Source: Neisseria arctica (GTDB lineage Bacteria; Pseudomonadota; Gammaproteobacteria; Burkholderiales; Neisseriaceae). From it: a DNA stretch of 64,000 nt. A model generated the notes under the pieces. It was not told where the DNA came from and did no database searches. It saw nothing but the letters and a program-made list of their open reading frames with translations. The position numbers and the translations under genes were made by a program. This document shows, piece after piece, positions 36,463 through 46,491 of the stretch. Positions within the stretch are counted from its first letter, which is position 1. The number at the start of each line of letters is the position of its first letter. The stretch spans positions 1,922,001-1,986,000 of the forward strand of contig NZ_CP091510.1 in assembly GCF_022870905.1 (NCBI RefSeq). The letters run 5' to 3'.

Positions 36463-38301
36463 TTAAACGAAATCACCGCCGAAACTCATGGCTCCAGTTT
36501 CTGCACTGCTGGACAAACTACGGAAACCAGCAAAGAGTTCCCGGCCAATGCCGTGACTACGGGCAGACAAGTCCGGAACCGGAATCTCTCGCGCATTAAA
36601 TTCGGCTTCATCCATCAACACATTCAATTCGCCCGTCTCAGCATCAAAGCGCAACATGTCACCGGTACGGATTTTACCGATTGCCCCACCCAACAAAGCT
36701 TCAGGGCTCATATGAATGGCTGCCGGAACTTTACCCGAAGCTCCCGACATACGCCCGTCGGTTACCAAAGCAACTTTAAAACCGCGCCCCTGCAATACAC
36801 TCAGCTGCGGTGTTAACTTGTGCAATTCAGGCATACCGTTGGCTCGCGGCCCCTGAAAGCGTACAACGGCGATAAAATCGCGTTCCAACTCACCTCGGTC
36901 AAAGGCAGCCAACACCTCACGCTGATCGTCAAAAACAATTGCAGGCGCTTCGATCACGCGGTGCTCAGGCATAACCGCCGACACCTTAATTACGCTACGG
37001 CCGATATTACCCTTCATCAAACGCAACCCACCATCGGGAGAAAACGGAGCCGATGCCGGTCGTAAAACGCTGTCATCTTGGCTCACTGCCACCGCATCCC
37101 GCCATTGAACCTTTCCATCTACCAAGAACGGTTCGCGCGTATAAGCACGCATACCGCGGCCAACAACGGTATCCACATCTTCATGCAGCAAGCCCGCATC
37201 CAGAAGCTCGCGAATCACAAATGCCAAGCCTCCGGCCGCCGCAAAATGATTGACATCCGCCTTGCCGTTTGGATAAACCCTAGCCAACAACGGCACAATA
37301 TTGGAAATATCATCAAAATCATCCCAATTAACGATAATTCCCGCCGCACGGGCAAATGCAATCAAATGCATAGTATGATTGGTAGAGCCGCCTGTTGCCA
37401 TTAAACCAACAATTGCATTCACAATTGATTTTTCAGTGATCATCTCGCCCACGGGCAAAATCCTGCCTTTTTTCACCGCTTCGGCCATATGCTCGCCAGC
37501 CGCCCGTGTCAAAGCCTCGCGCATCGGCGTATTCGGATTTACGAACGCCGAATTAGGCAAATGCAGCCCCATCATTTCCATCATCATTTGGTTGGAATTG
37601 GCCGTACCGTAAAAAGTACAAGTACCCGGGCTGTGATAAGAAGCCATTTCACTCTCAAGCAAAATATCCCGCCCTACTTTCCCTTCGGCAAACAACTGGC
37701 GGATTTTCGCTTTTTCATTATTTGCCAAGCCGCTGGTCATCGGACCTGCCGGCACAAACAAAGCCGGCAAGTGGCCGAAACTCAATGCACCTATCAGTAA
37801 ACCGGGTACGATTTTGTCGCACACACCGAGATAAAATACCCCGTCAAACATTTGGTGCGACAAAGCTACCGCCGTGCTCATGGCAATAACATCACGGGAA
37901 AACAAGGAAAGCTCCATCCCTTCGTATCCCTGGGTAATGCCGTCGCACATAGCAGGAGTGCCACCTGCAAACTGAACTGTTGTGCCGTGCTTAAAGCATT
38001 CTTCCTTCAACCAAACTGGAAATTCTTCAAACGGCTGATGGGCAGATACCATATCGTTATATGACGATACGATGCCAAAATTAGGAACCTCTTCTTGTTT
38101 TAACTCGATTTTTACAGCTGAGGGAGCTGCCGCGAAAGCGTGTGCCAAGTTTGTACAACCCAAATTACTGCGCTGCAGCCTGCCTTTTCCGGCAGCCGCA
38201 CGGATACGCTGCAAATAAGCTGTTCTGGTGGGCTTACTACGCTCGGTTATACGCTGGGTAACTGCATTAATCGTAGGATGAATGGCGGTAGTCGTGCTCA
38301 T
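36463..38301 (-). CDS. edd: Phosphogluconate dehydratase
   Basis: 612 residues from [12 protein letters not shown]; the start at 38301 has AAAGGCAG upstream and is preferred over 38331. It belongs to the IlvD/Edd family. The iron-sulfur ligands are visible in [32 protein letters not shown] and [15 protein letters not shown]. It dehydrates 6-phosphogluconate to KDPG. Divergent from zwf across a 407-nt region that holds HexR-like sites. Confidence 0.96.
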   Translation of the reverse strand: MSTTTAIHPTINAVTQRITERSKPTRTAYLQRIRAAAGKGRLQRSNLGCTNLAHAFAAAPSAVKIELKQEEVPNFGIVSSYNDMVSAHQPFEEFPVWLKEECFKHGTTVQFAGGTPAMCDGITQGYEGMELSLFSRDVIAMSTAVALSHQMFDGVFYLGVCDKIVPGLLIGALSFGHLPALFVPAGPMTSGLANNEKAKIRQLFAEGKVGRDILLESEMASYHSPGTCTFYGTANSNQMMMEMMGLHLPNSAFVNPNTPMREALTRAAGEHMAEAVKKGRILPVGEMITEKSIVNAIVGLMATGGSTNHTMHLIAFARAAGIIVNWDDFDDISNIVPLLARVYPNGKADVNHFAAAGGLAFVIRELLDAGLLHEDVDTVVGRGMRAYTREPFLVDGKVQWRDAVAVSQDDSVLRPASAPFSPDGGLRLMKGNIGRSVIKVSAVMPEHRVIEAPAIVFDDQREVLAAFDRGELERDFIAVVRFQGPRANGMPELHKLTPQLSVLQGRGFKVALVTDGRMSGASGKVPAAIHMSPEALLGGAIGKIRTGDMLRFDAETGELNVLMDEAEFNAREIPVPDLSARSHGIGRELFAGFRSLSSSAETGAMSFGGDFV

Positions 38302-38407
38302 TTTATTCTGCCTTTCTGGCTGGACAATCAAAGCATTACGTTATATATGAGGATGGAAACAGGCCGTCTGAAAAATGCTTTGCCATACCATGTAAAATAA
38401 TGACCCA

Positions 38408-38422
38408 TGTAATTTGGCTACA
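38408..38422. promoter_or_regulatory. HexR-like operator 1 (edd side)
   Basis: TGTAATTTGGCTACA, a 15-bp dyad with TGTA/TACA ends. HexR-family operators known from other proteobacteria follow the pattern TGTAATTWWATTACA. This half-matches and lies 107 nt before the edd start. Confidence 0.5.
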
Positions 38423-38453
38423 TACAACCGAATTAGCAATCGGCACTTTAATA

Positions 38454-38468
38454 TGTAGTTTTATAACA
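38454..38468. promoter_or_regulatory. HexR-like operator 2
   Basis: TGTAGTTTTATAACA, a 15-bp sequence very like the HexR consensus and 46 bp from the first site. It lies in the middle of the edd/zwf divergent region. The remaining DNA to zwf is AT-rich, with several TATAAT-like hexamers near 38605-38640 but no unambiguous promoter. Confidence 0.5.
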
Positions 38469-38708
38469 TGATATCACCGAAAGATGGGCTGGTCTTTACC
38501 TAAATCAAATATTTTACCCAAAACAACATAGACAAAAACTGTAGTGGCGTGTAGGATTGCTACGAATCATTGTGGTGCATGTCCAAACATTCCCACCGTC
38601 ATACAATATTATTATAATAGTGTTGTTATAAAATAAAATATTTCCGGTCTCATTACAGCCCGAGGGTCAGCAAGCACAAACCTTTTGTGGAATATGAAAG
38701 ATAACGCA

Positions 38709-40166
38709 ATGAATACACAAACAAACTTTGACTTGATCTTGTTTGGCGCCACCGGCGATCTGGCCATGCGCAAACTGATTCCCTGCCTTTATCAGGCACA
38801 CGCCGCCGGCTTGCTACACCCCGAAGGCCGTATTTTGGGCGTAAGCCGCAGCGAATTCGATACCGCCGCTTTTCTAAAAAAAGTAGAGAGCGATTCAAAA
38901 ATCCATATCAAAAACCATTTTAGCGATGAATTATGGAAAACATTCGTTGCCCGCATCCAATATCTCACCGTTGACGCTACCCGCCCGGAAACCTTCCTTG
39001 CATTGGGCGAAACTGTTAATGCTCGGAAAAACACTGACAACGTAATTGTTTACCTTTCAACGGCACCTAAATTTTTCACACCGATTTGTGAGAATTTGGC
39101 CGCTATCGGGCTAAATAACGAAAAAGTACGCATAGTTTTAGAAAAGCCCCTGGGAACCGATTTAAAATCCTCGCAAGAAATCAATGCGGCCGTAGGCGCT
39201 TTTTATCAAGAAAAACAAATTTACCGTATCGACCATTATCTGGGAAAAGAGTCCCTGCAAAATTTGCTTGCATTACGTTTTGCCAACATCATGTTTGAGC
39301 CGTTATGGAACAACAAATACCTAAAAAGCGTCCAGCTGACCATTGCAGAACAACTCGGCGTAGAAGAGAGGGGTGAGTTTTATGACATTACCGGCGCCTT
39401 ACGCGATATGGTACAAAACCACCTGATGCAGATGCTGTGTATGACAGCCATGGAAAAACCCGCAAGCCTTGATGCAGATGCCGTACGCGATGAAAAGCTA
39501 AAGGTAATCAAATCACTAAAACCACTCAGCCTAAAAGATGTCGAGCAAAATGTTGTTCGCGGCCAATATACGCCCGGTGAAAAAGACGGCATACGTTTGA
39601 ACGGTTATCTAGAAGAGCACCAAGTTCCCCCTGAAAGCCGTACAGAAACTTATGTAGCCATTAAAGCCGAAATCCAAAACCAACGTTGGGCCGGCGTACC
39701 GTTTTACCTGCGCACCGGTAAACGCATGGCAGGAAAGGTTGCAGAAATCGTTTTAAATTTTCACGACTTAGACAATCATATTTTTGAAAACAGCCAATCG
39801 GCACCCAATCGCTTGGTAATCGAACTGCAACCGACAGAATCTATCCGCCTCTATACCCAAGTCAAAACTCCCGGCGCAGGCAACCGTGTAGAAACCACCG
39901 CTTTAAGCGTGGACATGGGGCAAGCCATCGAGGGCCGGCGGGCCGAAGCATACGAGCGCCTATTGCTTGATGTGATTAATGGCAAACTGGCACTCTTCAA
40001 CCGTCGTGACGAGCTGGAAGCCGCTTGGGAATGGGTAATGCCGATTATGGAAAATTGGTCGCAAAGCCTAAATCCTCCGCACGGCTATACCGCCGACAGC
40101 TGGGGGCCGGAAGCCGCCCGCGCATTACTGGCACGCGACGGTAACCTTTGGCATGAAGAGCAATAA
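38709..40166 (+). CDS. zwf: Glucose-6-phosphate 1-dehydrogenase
   Basis: 485 residues from MNTQTNFDLILFGATGDLAMRKLIP. Two further in-frame ATGs lie 15 and 24 nt upstream. The NADP-binding FGATGDLAMRKL and the catalytic RIDHYLGKE (His near 172) are present, as are the substrate residues in FYLRTGKRM. It makes 6-phosphogluconolactone and NADPH, the entry to Entner-Doudoroff. First gene of zwf-pgl-glk. Confidence 0.96.
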   Translation: MNTQTNFDLILFGATGDLAMRKLIPCLYQAHAAGLLHPEGRILGVSRSEFDTAAFLKKVESDSKIHIKNHFSDELWKTFVARIQYLTVDATRPETFLALGETVNARKNTDNVIVYLSTAPKFFTPICENLAAIGLNNEKVRIVLEKPLGTDLKSSQEINAAVGAFYQEKQIYRIDHYLGKESLQNLLALRFANIMFEPLWNNKYLKSVQLTIAEQLGVEERGEFYDITGALRDMVQNHLMQMLCMTAMEKPASLDADAVRDEKLKVIKSLKPLSLKDVEQNVVRGQYTPGEKDGIRLNGYLEEHQVPPESRTETYVAIKAEIQNQRWAGVPFYLRTGKRMAGKVAEIVLNFHDLDNHIFENSQSAPNRLVIELQPTESIRLYTQVKTPGAGNRVETTALSVDMGQAIEGRRAEAYERLLLDVINGKLALFNRRDELEAAWEWVMPIMENWSQSLNPPHGYTADSWGPEAARALLARDGNLWHEEQ

Positions 40167-40174
40167 TACTTCAT

Positions 40175-40212
40175 TTTCAGACGGCCTTTCCCAATCGGAA
40201 GGCCGTCTGAAA
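40175..40212 (+). repeat. DNA-uptake-sequence pair between zwf and pgl
   Basis: TTTCAGACGGCCTT and AAGGCCGTCTGAAA around a 10-nt loop. The stem is strong but is followed by mixed sequence, not T, so read-through into pgl is likely. Confidence 0.65.
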
Positions 40213-40251
40213 GCATCAAAAATACCAGATTGAGCAAAAGAGGAATAAATC

Positions 40252-40950
40252 ATGAGCGTGCAATGGCACTCCTACAACTCACCCTCCGAAGCCGCAGCCG
40301 CATTAGCCGACGCCGTAGCTACAACACTGCGCAATACCTTGGATCAAAAAGGACGGGCTGTCTTGGCCGTATCGGGCGGCCGCTCGCCTATTGCCTTTTT
40401 CGAAGCCCTCTCTCGAAAAGCATTGGATTGGCACAACACAGGCATTACCTTGGTTGACGAACGCATCGTCCCGACCAACCATCCCGACAGCAATACCGGA
40501 TTGGTCAAACAATACCTACTGAAAAACCATGCCGCCGCCGCACACTGGATTCCGATGATTGAAGACAATGCGAAGGATGCGGATCTGTATCCCGAAAATG
40601 CCGTCCAAACCGCCCTAACCCACTTCGTTCAACCCGATGTATTGGTACTGGGCATGGGGGGAGACGGTCATACTGCCTCCCTGTTTCCACAGGCGCCTCA
40701 ACTCGACCGAGGCTTGGATATGAACAATACAATCCCCTTACTGCACACTTCGCCCATTACAGCTCCGCATGAGCGTATTTCAATGACCCTACCCGCCATC
40801 CTCAACACTCCGGCGGTGTTTCTTGCCATTCAGGGCGAAGAAAAAAAAGCGGTATATGATGCCGCCGCAACCGATATCAATAAAACATACCCAATCAGTT
40901 ATATTCTCAACGCACAAGAGGCTACTTGCCATGTCTACTACGCAAACTAA
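40252..40950 (+). CDS. pgl: 6-phosphogluconolactonase
   Basis: 232 residues of the DevB/SOL type. It has [28 protein letters not shown] and [13 protein letters not shown], which form the sugar-phosphate site. It hydrolyses the lactone made by Zwf to 6-phosphogluconate. Ribosome site AAGAGGAA. Its last 20 nt overlap the start of glk, so the two are translationally coupled. Confidence 0.95.
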   Translation: MSVQWHSYNSPSEAAAALADAVATTLRNTLDQKGRAVLAVSGGRSPIAFFEALSRKALDWHNTGITLVDERIVPTNHPDSNTGLVKQYLLKNHAAAAHWIPMIEDNAKDADLYPENAVQTALTHFVQPDVLVLGMGGDGHTASLFPQAPQLDRGLDMNNTIPLLHTSPITAPHERISMTLPAILNTPAVFLAIQGEEKKAVYDAAATDINKTYPISYILNAQEATCHVYYAN

Positions 40951-41938
40951 CCCTCCAACAGCCTGGCCGCGTCTAGTGGCCGATATCGGCGGTACAAACG
41001 CCCGCTTCGCCCTTGAAAGCGCACCGCAAAAAATCGAAAAAGTGGAAGTGCTCGCTTGCAACGACTACAACACCATCGTAGATGCAGCCCGTGAGTATCT
41101 CAACCGCTGCGGCAACCCTAAAATCAGTCACGCGGCCATTGCCATCGCCAACCCTATTTTGGGTGACTGGGTTCAGATGACCAACCACCATTGGGCATTT
41201 TCCATTGAAACTACCCGCCAAGCACTCGGTTTGGAAACACTGATTCTTCTGAACGACTTCACCGCACAGGCATTAGCCATTACTAAAATGCCGAAGGAAG
41301 ACCTGATTCAAATCGGCGGATCCCAAGCAGTTGAAAATGCGCCCAAAGCCGTTATCGGCCCGGGAACAGGATTAGGCGTCAGCGGGCTGATTCACAGCAA
41401 AGCAGGCTGGGTGCCTCTTGCCGGAGAAGGAGGCCATGTCAGCTTTTCTCCATTTGATGATGCCGAAATGCTGATTTGGCAATACGCCAAAAAGAAATAC
41501 GGTCATGTTTCCGCTGAACGCTTTCTCAGCGGAGCAGGCCTTACACTAATCCATGAGGCTTTAGCTTACCGTGAAGGCGTAAAGCGCGACAAACTTTCTC
41601 CTTCCGAAATCAGCGAACGCGCTTTGAGCGGTACCTCGCCCCTTTGCCGCTTAACATTAGATATTTTCTGCGCCATGCTTGGAACAGTATCCTCAAACTT
41701 AGCATTAACTTTGGGAGCCAGCGGGGGCGTATACTTATGCGGCGGCATTATTCCGCGCTTCATTAATTACTTTAAAAGCTCCCCGTTCCGTAACCGCTTC
41801 GAAAGCAAAGGAAGGTTTGATGCCTATTTGGCCGCCATTCCGGTATATGTGGTCTTAAGCGAATATCCGGGCATTTCGGGAGCCGCGGTCGCCCTGTCCA
41901 ACCATTTGGGCGAAACCGACGCCGCAGCTTCTTCCTAA
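40931..41938 (+). CDS. glk: Glucokinase
   Basis: 335 residues from [13 protein letters not shown]. The start at 40931 has AAGAGG upstream and avoids a 128-nt overlap with pgl that the longest frame would need. It belongs to the bacterial ROK-unrelated glucokinase group: [14 protein letters not shown] binds ATP phosphate, then [22 protein letters not shown] and [10 protein letters not shown]. It phosphorylates the glucose brought in by a non-PTS carrier, consistent with the GluP-type gene 3 kb downstream. Confidence 0.95.
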   Translation: MSTTQTNPPTAWPRLVADIGGTNARFALESAPQKIEKVEVLACNDYNTIVDAAREYLNRCGNPKISHAAIAIANPILGDWVQMTNHHWAFSIETTRQALGLETLILLNDFTAQALAITKMPKEDLIQIGGSQAVENAPKAVIGPGTGLGVSGLIHSKAGWVPLAGEGGHVSFSPFDDAEMLIWQYAKKKYGHVSAERFLSGAGLTLIHEALAYREGVKRDKLSPSEISERALSGTSPLCRLTLDIFCAMLGTVSSNLALTLGASGGVYLCGGIIPRFINYFKSSPFRNRFESKGRFDAYLAAIPVYVVLSEYPGISGAAVALSNHLGETDAAASS

Positions 41939-41941
41939 CCA

Positions 41942-41988
41942 ACAACAGCCTGCCCAATCATGAAAAACCTCATCCGGGCAGGCTGTTT
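41942..41988 (+). terminator. Terminator after glk
   Basis: Perfect 12-bp stem AACAGCCTGCCC / GGGCAGGCTGTT, 20-nt loop, TTTT following. It ends the zwf-pgl-glk transcript, so hexR-pgi probably has its own promoter. Confidence 0.85.
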
Positions 41989-42158
41989 TATTCTTGTTTC
42001 ACAACTATAATATAGACTTAACTGCGGTAGCCGGGCGCGCTGCCGTATAGTTAGGGAAAACGACAAACCATCATACCGGCAAAGCTTTCAGACGGCCTGC
42101 AAACAAATATCCACCGCAAAGCCGCCCGGTTGATTTAACCGCCATGGAATACAACATG

Positions 42159-43025
42159 ATGTTAAGCAAAATCAGCGAATCTCTAAATAATCTTTCCGGT
42201 GCAGAACGTAAAGTGGCCGAATGCGCATTGGCCGAGCCCAAATGGTTTGTGCATGCTGCCGTAGCCGAAATTGCCGAACATGCATCAGTCAGCCAGCCTA
42301 CAGTTATCCGCTTTTGCCGAAGCCTGGGCTATAAAGGGCTACCCGAATTCAAACTCGCACTGTCTGCCAGTATCGGTCACGAAGGCATGCCTTACGTCCA
42401 CGAGGAGCTCAATGCAGACGACGATATGAACGATGTGATGGAAAAAGTGCTCGGTAACACTGCAGCTTCCATTTTGGGAGCGCGCCGCGCCTTGAAGGAA
42501 ACCGATCTCGAAAACGCCATCGCCATGCTTACGCATGCCCGCCGGATTGAATTTTACGGCGTAGGTAACTCAGGCATCGTGGCACAAGATGCCCAACATA
42601 AATTCTTCCGCTTCGGTATCTCCACCGTTGCTTATGTTGATACCCATATCCAACTGATGGCCGCTTCCGTCTTAAGCGACCAAGACGTACTGGTCGTGAT
42701 TTCCAATTCCGGTTCCTCCATCGAAGTATTGGATGCGGTCAGCATCGCCAAAGAAAACGGCGCCCAAGTTATCGCCATCACCCGCAGCGATTCGCCGTTG
42801 GCCCAACTGGCCGATTGTGTATTGAGCGTTGTCGCCCAAGAAGATAGCGAGCGTTATACCCCTATGATCTCACGCCTGCTGCAATTGGTTGTCATCGATA
42901 TTCTCGCCATCGGCCTTGCCTTACGTTTAGGCGAAACCGCCAGTCTGCAATTGGAAAAAAGCAAACGCAGCATTCACAATAAACATAAACGCAAAGAACA
43001 AGAAAACCAAAAGGATCCTCAATAA
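42159..43025 (+). CDS. hexR: HexR-type RpiR-family transcriptional regulator
   Basis: 288 residues from [21 protein letters not shown]; ATGs 3 and 15 nt upstream are also possible. An N-terminal winged helix of the RpiR type (about 1-77, recognition helix [20 protein letters not shown]) is followed by a SIS sugar-phosphate domain (about 110-250, [18 protein letters not shown] and [15 protein letters not shown]). HexR senses KDPG, the Edd product, and controls edd, eda, zwf, pgl, glk and central carbon genes. Position among exactly those genes supports the call. Confidence 0.92.
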   Translation: MLSKISESLNNLSGAERKVAECALAEPKWFVHAAVAEIAEHASVSQPTVIRFCRSLGYKGLPEFKLALSASIGHEGMPYVHEELNADDDMNDVMEKVLGNTAASILGARRALKETDLENAIAMLTHARRIEFYGVGNSGIVAQDAQHKFFRFGISTVAYVDTHIQLMAASVLSDQDVLVVISNSGSSIEVLDAVSIAKENGAQVIAITRSDSPLAQLADCVLSVVAQEDSERYTPMISRLLQLVVIDILAIGLALRLGETASLQLEKSKRSIHNKHKRKEQENQKDPQ

Positions 43026-44692
43026 TGAAACACCTTCAAGATTTACCTTCATGGCGGCGGCTTTGGCAACACTTCGATGCAACCAAAAGCGACCATATGC
43101 GCCAATTATTCGCTACCGACCCCGGCCGTGCAGAACGCTATTGGCTGGAGGTAGGGGGCATCAAACTCGATTACTCTAAAAACCGCATCACCGATGAAAC
43201 TTTAGCCCTATTGATGCAGCTGGCGCGGGAGGCCGGTGTACCCGAGCGTATGAAACAAATGTTTCACGGCGAAAAAATCAATACTACTGAAAACCGTGCC
43301 GTACTTCATATCGCCTTACGCAACCGTACCAACGCCCCAATTATTGTAGACGGCGAAGACGTAATGCCCAAAGTCAACCACGTTCTCCACCGCATGGGCG
43401 AGTTTGCACACGAAGTACGCAGCGGAGAATGGCTGGGCTATACCAACCAAGTGATTACCGATGTTGTAAATATCGGTATCGGCGGCTCGGATTTGGGCCC
43501 TTTAATGATGTGTACCGCACTCAAACCATTCGGCCATCCGCGGCTGAATATGCACTTTGTTTCTAATGTTGACGGTTCCCAACTGCGTGACGTATTGGAA
43601 AAAGTGCACCCCGAAACCACTCTATTCATTGTTGCCTCCAAAACCTTTACCACTCAGGAAACGCTTACCAACGCCCTTACTGCACGCGAGTGGTTTCTAA
43701 AACATGCCAATGATGAGGCCGCGGTTGCCCAACATTTTGTTGCCGTTTCCACCAATAAAAAAGCGGTTGCCGACTTCGGTATCGACACAGCCAATATGTT
43801 TGAATTTTGGGATTGGGTAGGCGGACGCTACAGCCTGTGGTCGGCCATCGGCCTGCCCATTATGCTTTATTTGGGCGAAGAGAATTTTATTGAGATGCTC
43901 AACGGCGCACACCTGATGGATCAACATTTCATTAATGCGCCGCTTGAAGCCAATATGCCCGTATTACTCGCCATGATAGGCGTTTGGTATATCAACTACT
44001 ATGGCGGCGGCAGCCATATTATCGCCCCCTACGACCAACACTTGCACCGATTGCCCAAATTTATCCAGCAACTTGATATGGAAAGCAACGGCAAACAAGT
44101 TACCCTCGACGGCATGCCAGTAGAACATGAAACCGCACCGATTATTTGGGGTGAAACAGGCATCAACGGCCAACATGCCTTTTTCCAACTACTGCACCAA
44201 GGCACACACATCACCCCTATCGATTTGATTGCCTCACTGGAAAAACGCAGTAATCTGCCCGGCCATCATGAAATCCTTCTGGCCAATGTTTTCGCCCAAG
44301 CAGAAGCTTTCATGCGCGGCAAAACACCTGACGAAGTACGTGCGGAGCTGACCGCCCAAGGGGTAGACAACAACCGTATCGAAGAATTGGTACCGCATAA
44401 AACTTTTTCAGGCAACCGTCCCAGCAATATGATCCTGATGGATAAAATAAATCCGCGTAATATGGGCAGCCTGATCGCACTTTACGAACATAAAACGTTT
44501 GTGCAAGGCATCATTTGGGGCATCAATAGTTTCGACCAATGGGGTGTCGAATTGGGCAAACAACTGGCCAAAACGATTTTGGCAGAGCTCACCGGAGAAA
44601 CCCCGGTTCAGGAACACGACAGCTCTACCGAGCGTTTGGTACGCCTCTACCGTAATGCCAACTGTGACAAAGATAAAGACTGCGGATGCTAA
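43025..44692 (+). CDS. pgi: Glucose-6-phosphate isomerase
   Basis: 555 residues. The sugar-phosphate loop [11 protein letters not shown], the SIS fold, the catalytic Glu in [19 protein letters not shown] and Lys in [15 protein letters not shown] are present. It interconverts glucose- and fructose-6-phosphate. It overlaps the hexR stop by one base (TAATG), a clear coupling. The C-terminus ends with a cysteine-rich tail, [10 protein letters not shown], of unknown meaning. Confidence 0.96.
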   Translation: MKHLQDLPSWRRLWQHFDATKSDHMRQLFATDPGRAERYWLEVGGIKLDYSKNRITDETLALLMQLAREAGVPERMKQMFHGEKINTTENRAVLHIALRNRTNAPIIVDGEDVMPKVNHVLHRMGEFAHEVRSGEWLGYTNQVITDVVNIGIGGSDLGPLMMCTALKPFGHPRLNMHFVSNVDGSQLRDVLEKVHPETTLFIVASKTFTTQETLTNALTAREWFLKHANDEAAVAQHFVAVSTNKKAVADFGIDTANMFEFWDWVGGRYSLWSAIGLPIMLYLGEENFIEMLNGAHLMDQHFINAPLEANMPVLLAMIGVWYINYYGGGSHIIAPYDQHLHRLPKFIQQLDMESNGKQVTLDGMPVEHETAPIIWGETGINGQHAFFQLLHQGTHITPIDLIASLEKRSNLPGHHEILLANVFAQAEAFMRGKTPDEVRAELTAQGVDNNRIEELVPHKTFSGNRPSNMILMDKINPRNMGSLIALYEHKTFVQGIIWGINSFDQWGVELGKQLAKTILAELTGETPVQEHDSSTERLVRLYRNANCDKDKDCGC

Positions 44693-44740
44693 AGCGCAGT
44701 TTTACTTATACAGCATAAAATCCGCATAAGCCATTACCTG

Positions 44741-44770
44741 ATGCCGTCTGAAAATTTCAGACGGCATTTT
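44741..44770 (+). terminator. DNA-uptake-sequence terminator after pgi
   Basis: ATGCCGTCTGAAA and complement (AT-type) followed by TTTT, 48 nt past the stop. Confidence 0.88.
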
Positions 44771-44946
44771 TCAATGAAAACGCCGAATGTTTAGAAAAAT
44801 CGGATTATTTATACCGGCCGAGTGGCCCGATTAATTTATGCTATAGCAGTAAATAATGATAGGCAAGATACTTTTTTAGCAGTATCATTTCATACCTTTC
44901 TTAACAAACATTAATATATTATATATCTCAACTAAAGGACGAAATC

Positions 44947-46167
44947 ATGTCTACGCAATCACAAAATAACAATACCGCCTTATCGGTATTGACCGCGTTA
45001 TTCTTCATGATGGGTTTTATTACCTGCATGAACGATATCCTGATTCCACACCTGAAAGCGATTTTTGAACTCACCTACGCGCAAGCGATGCTGATTCAAT
45101 TCTGCTTCTTTACCGCCTATGCCATCATGTCGATTCCCATGGGCAAATTAGTTGAAAAACTCGGTTATAAAAACGGCGTAATTGGCGGCTTTTTGCTGAC
45201 TGCTGTAGGTTGCTTGCTGTTTTACCCAGCTGCCGGCAGTGCGTCTTATCCGATTTTCTTAGGCGCATTATTTATTCTTGCCTCAGGCGTTACTCTGCTG
45301 CAAGTGGCCGGTAACCCCTATGTAACCTTACTGGCCAAACCCGGCAAAGAATCTTCTACCCTGACCTTGGTGCAGGCATTCAACTCTCTAGGTACCACTA
45401 TTGCTCCGCTTTTCGGCTCTTTACTGATTTTGACAGACGCAACCCAGCAACTCACTAAAGCCCAAGAAGTAGAATCCGTACAAATCCCCTATCTCGGCTT
45501 GGCCGGCTTACTGGTATTGCTGGCGATTTTTGTTAAAATGATCAAATTGCCCGACGCGCGTAAAATCGCCGAGGCAGAAACCGAACACAACCCGGATGGT
45601 AAAACCAGCGTTTGGCAATACAAACACTTGGTATTAGGTGCCATCGCAATCTTCTGCTATGTAGGTGCCGAAGTATCCATCGGTTCGCTTTTAGTAAGTG
45701 TTATGGAAGAAACCGCAGGTCTCAGCCACTCTACCGGTGCAAAATATCTGGCACTTTACTGGGGCGGTGCCATGGTAGGCCGCTTCCTTGGTTCAGCAGT
45801 GATGAACAAAATTGCCCCGAACAAATATTTGGCTTTCAACTCTGTAATGGCCATCAGCCTGATTACTATTGCTATTTTGGCAAACGGCGGCGCAGTTTCT
45901 ATGTGGACCTTGCTGGCAATCGGCTTCTTTAACTCAATCATGTTCCCAACTATCTTCTCTTTGGCAACCAAAGGTTTGGGTAAATTCACCAGTACGGCAT
46001 CAGGCATTATCTGTACCGCTATCGTAGGTGGTGCCGTGGTTCCCTTGATCCAAGGCTTTGCTGCTGACCATGTTGGCCTGTTGTTATCATTTATCGTATC
46101 TGCCCTTTGCTACCTCTACATCGTATTCTTCGCTGTAAAAGGTTACAAAGCAGATCGTGCATACTGA
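44947..46167 (+). CDS. gluP: Sugar MFS transporter (FucP/GluP type)
   Basis: 406 residues, twelve membrane segments. The start ALSVLTALFFMMGFITCMNDILIPHLK and the segment LQVAGNPYVTLLAKPGKESSTLTLVQAFNSLGT are typical of the fucose/glucose/galactose:H+ symporter group. Substrate cannot be read from sequence, but the position after zwf-pgl-glk-hexR-pgi favours glucose. Good ribosome site AAAGGACG. Own terminator, so a separate transcript. Confidence 0.88.
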   Translation: MSTQSQNNNTALSVLTALFFMMGFITCMNDILIPHLKAIFELTYAQAMLIQFCFFTAYAIMSIPMGKLVEKLGYKNGVIGGFLLTAVGCLLFYPAAGSASYPIFLGALFILASGVTLLQVAGNPYVTLLAKPGKESSTLTLVQAFNSLGTTIAPLFGSLLILTDATQQLTKAQEVESVQIPYLGLAGLLVLLAIFVKMIKLPDARKIAEAETEHNPDGKTSVWQYKHLVLGAIAIFCYVGAEVSIGSLLVSVMEETAGLSHSTGAKYLALYWGGAMVGRFLGSAVMNKIAPNKYLAFNSVMAISLITIAILANGGAVSMWTLLAIGFFNSIMFPTIFSLATKGLGKFTSTASGIICTAIVGGAVVPLIQGFAADHVGLLLSFIVSALCYLYIVFFAVKGYKADRAY

Positions 46168-46190
46168 TAAAATTAATCTTTTGCCAGTTT

Positions 46191-46228
46191 AAAAACACCG
46201 CCCGAGTATATTCGGGCGGTGTTTTTTT
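46191..46228 (+). terminator. Terminator after gluP
   Basis: AAAAACACCGCCCGA with its complement and a run of seven T, 24 nt past the stop. Confidence 0.92.
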
Positions 46229-46282
46229 ATTGCTTTTCCAAATATTTTTTCAACAGAACCGACAATATTCCCCATCTACAAT

Positions 46283-46313
46283 AAGGCCGTCTGAAAACAA
46301 TTCAGATGGCCTT
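46283..46313. repeat. Degenerate DNA-uptake-sequence pair
   Basis: GGCCGTCTGAA is perfect on one side, but its partner reads CAGATGGCC with one change (C to T). The hairpin is weakened. It lies between two independent terminators, so selection on it may be relaxed. The 130 nt after it hold nothing else. Confidence 0.6.
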
Positions 46314-46442
46314 TTTCACCCGAGTTCAATCCGCAAACTCTATACCAAATAAAATAACCTTATCCCATCTTTTTACATAAATCTGATCTTACCGGCATCT
46401 TTAAACTTAAGCGCCATATTGCAAATCGTACAATATCAAAAT

Positions 46443-46482
46443 AAAAAGGGGCGGCTACCATATCGGATAGCCGCCCCTTTTC
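46443..46482 (-). terminator. Terminator of leuA
   Basis: Perfect 14-bp stem AAAAGGGGCGGCTA / TAGCCGCCCCTTTT, 10-nt loop, T-rich on the minus strand, 10 nt past the leuA stop. Confidence 0.9.
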
Positions 46483-46491
46483 AAACTAAAA

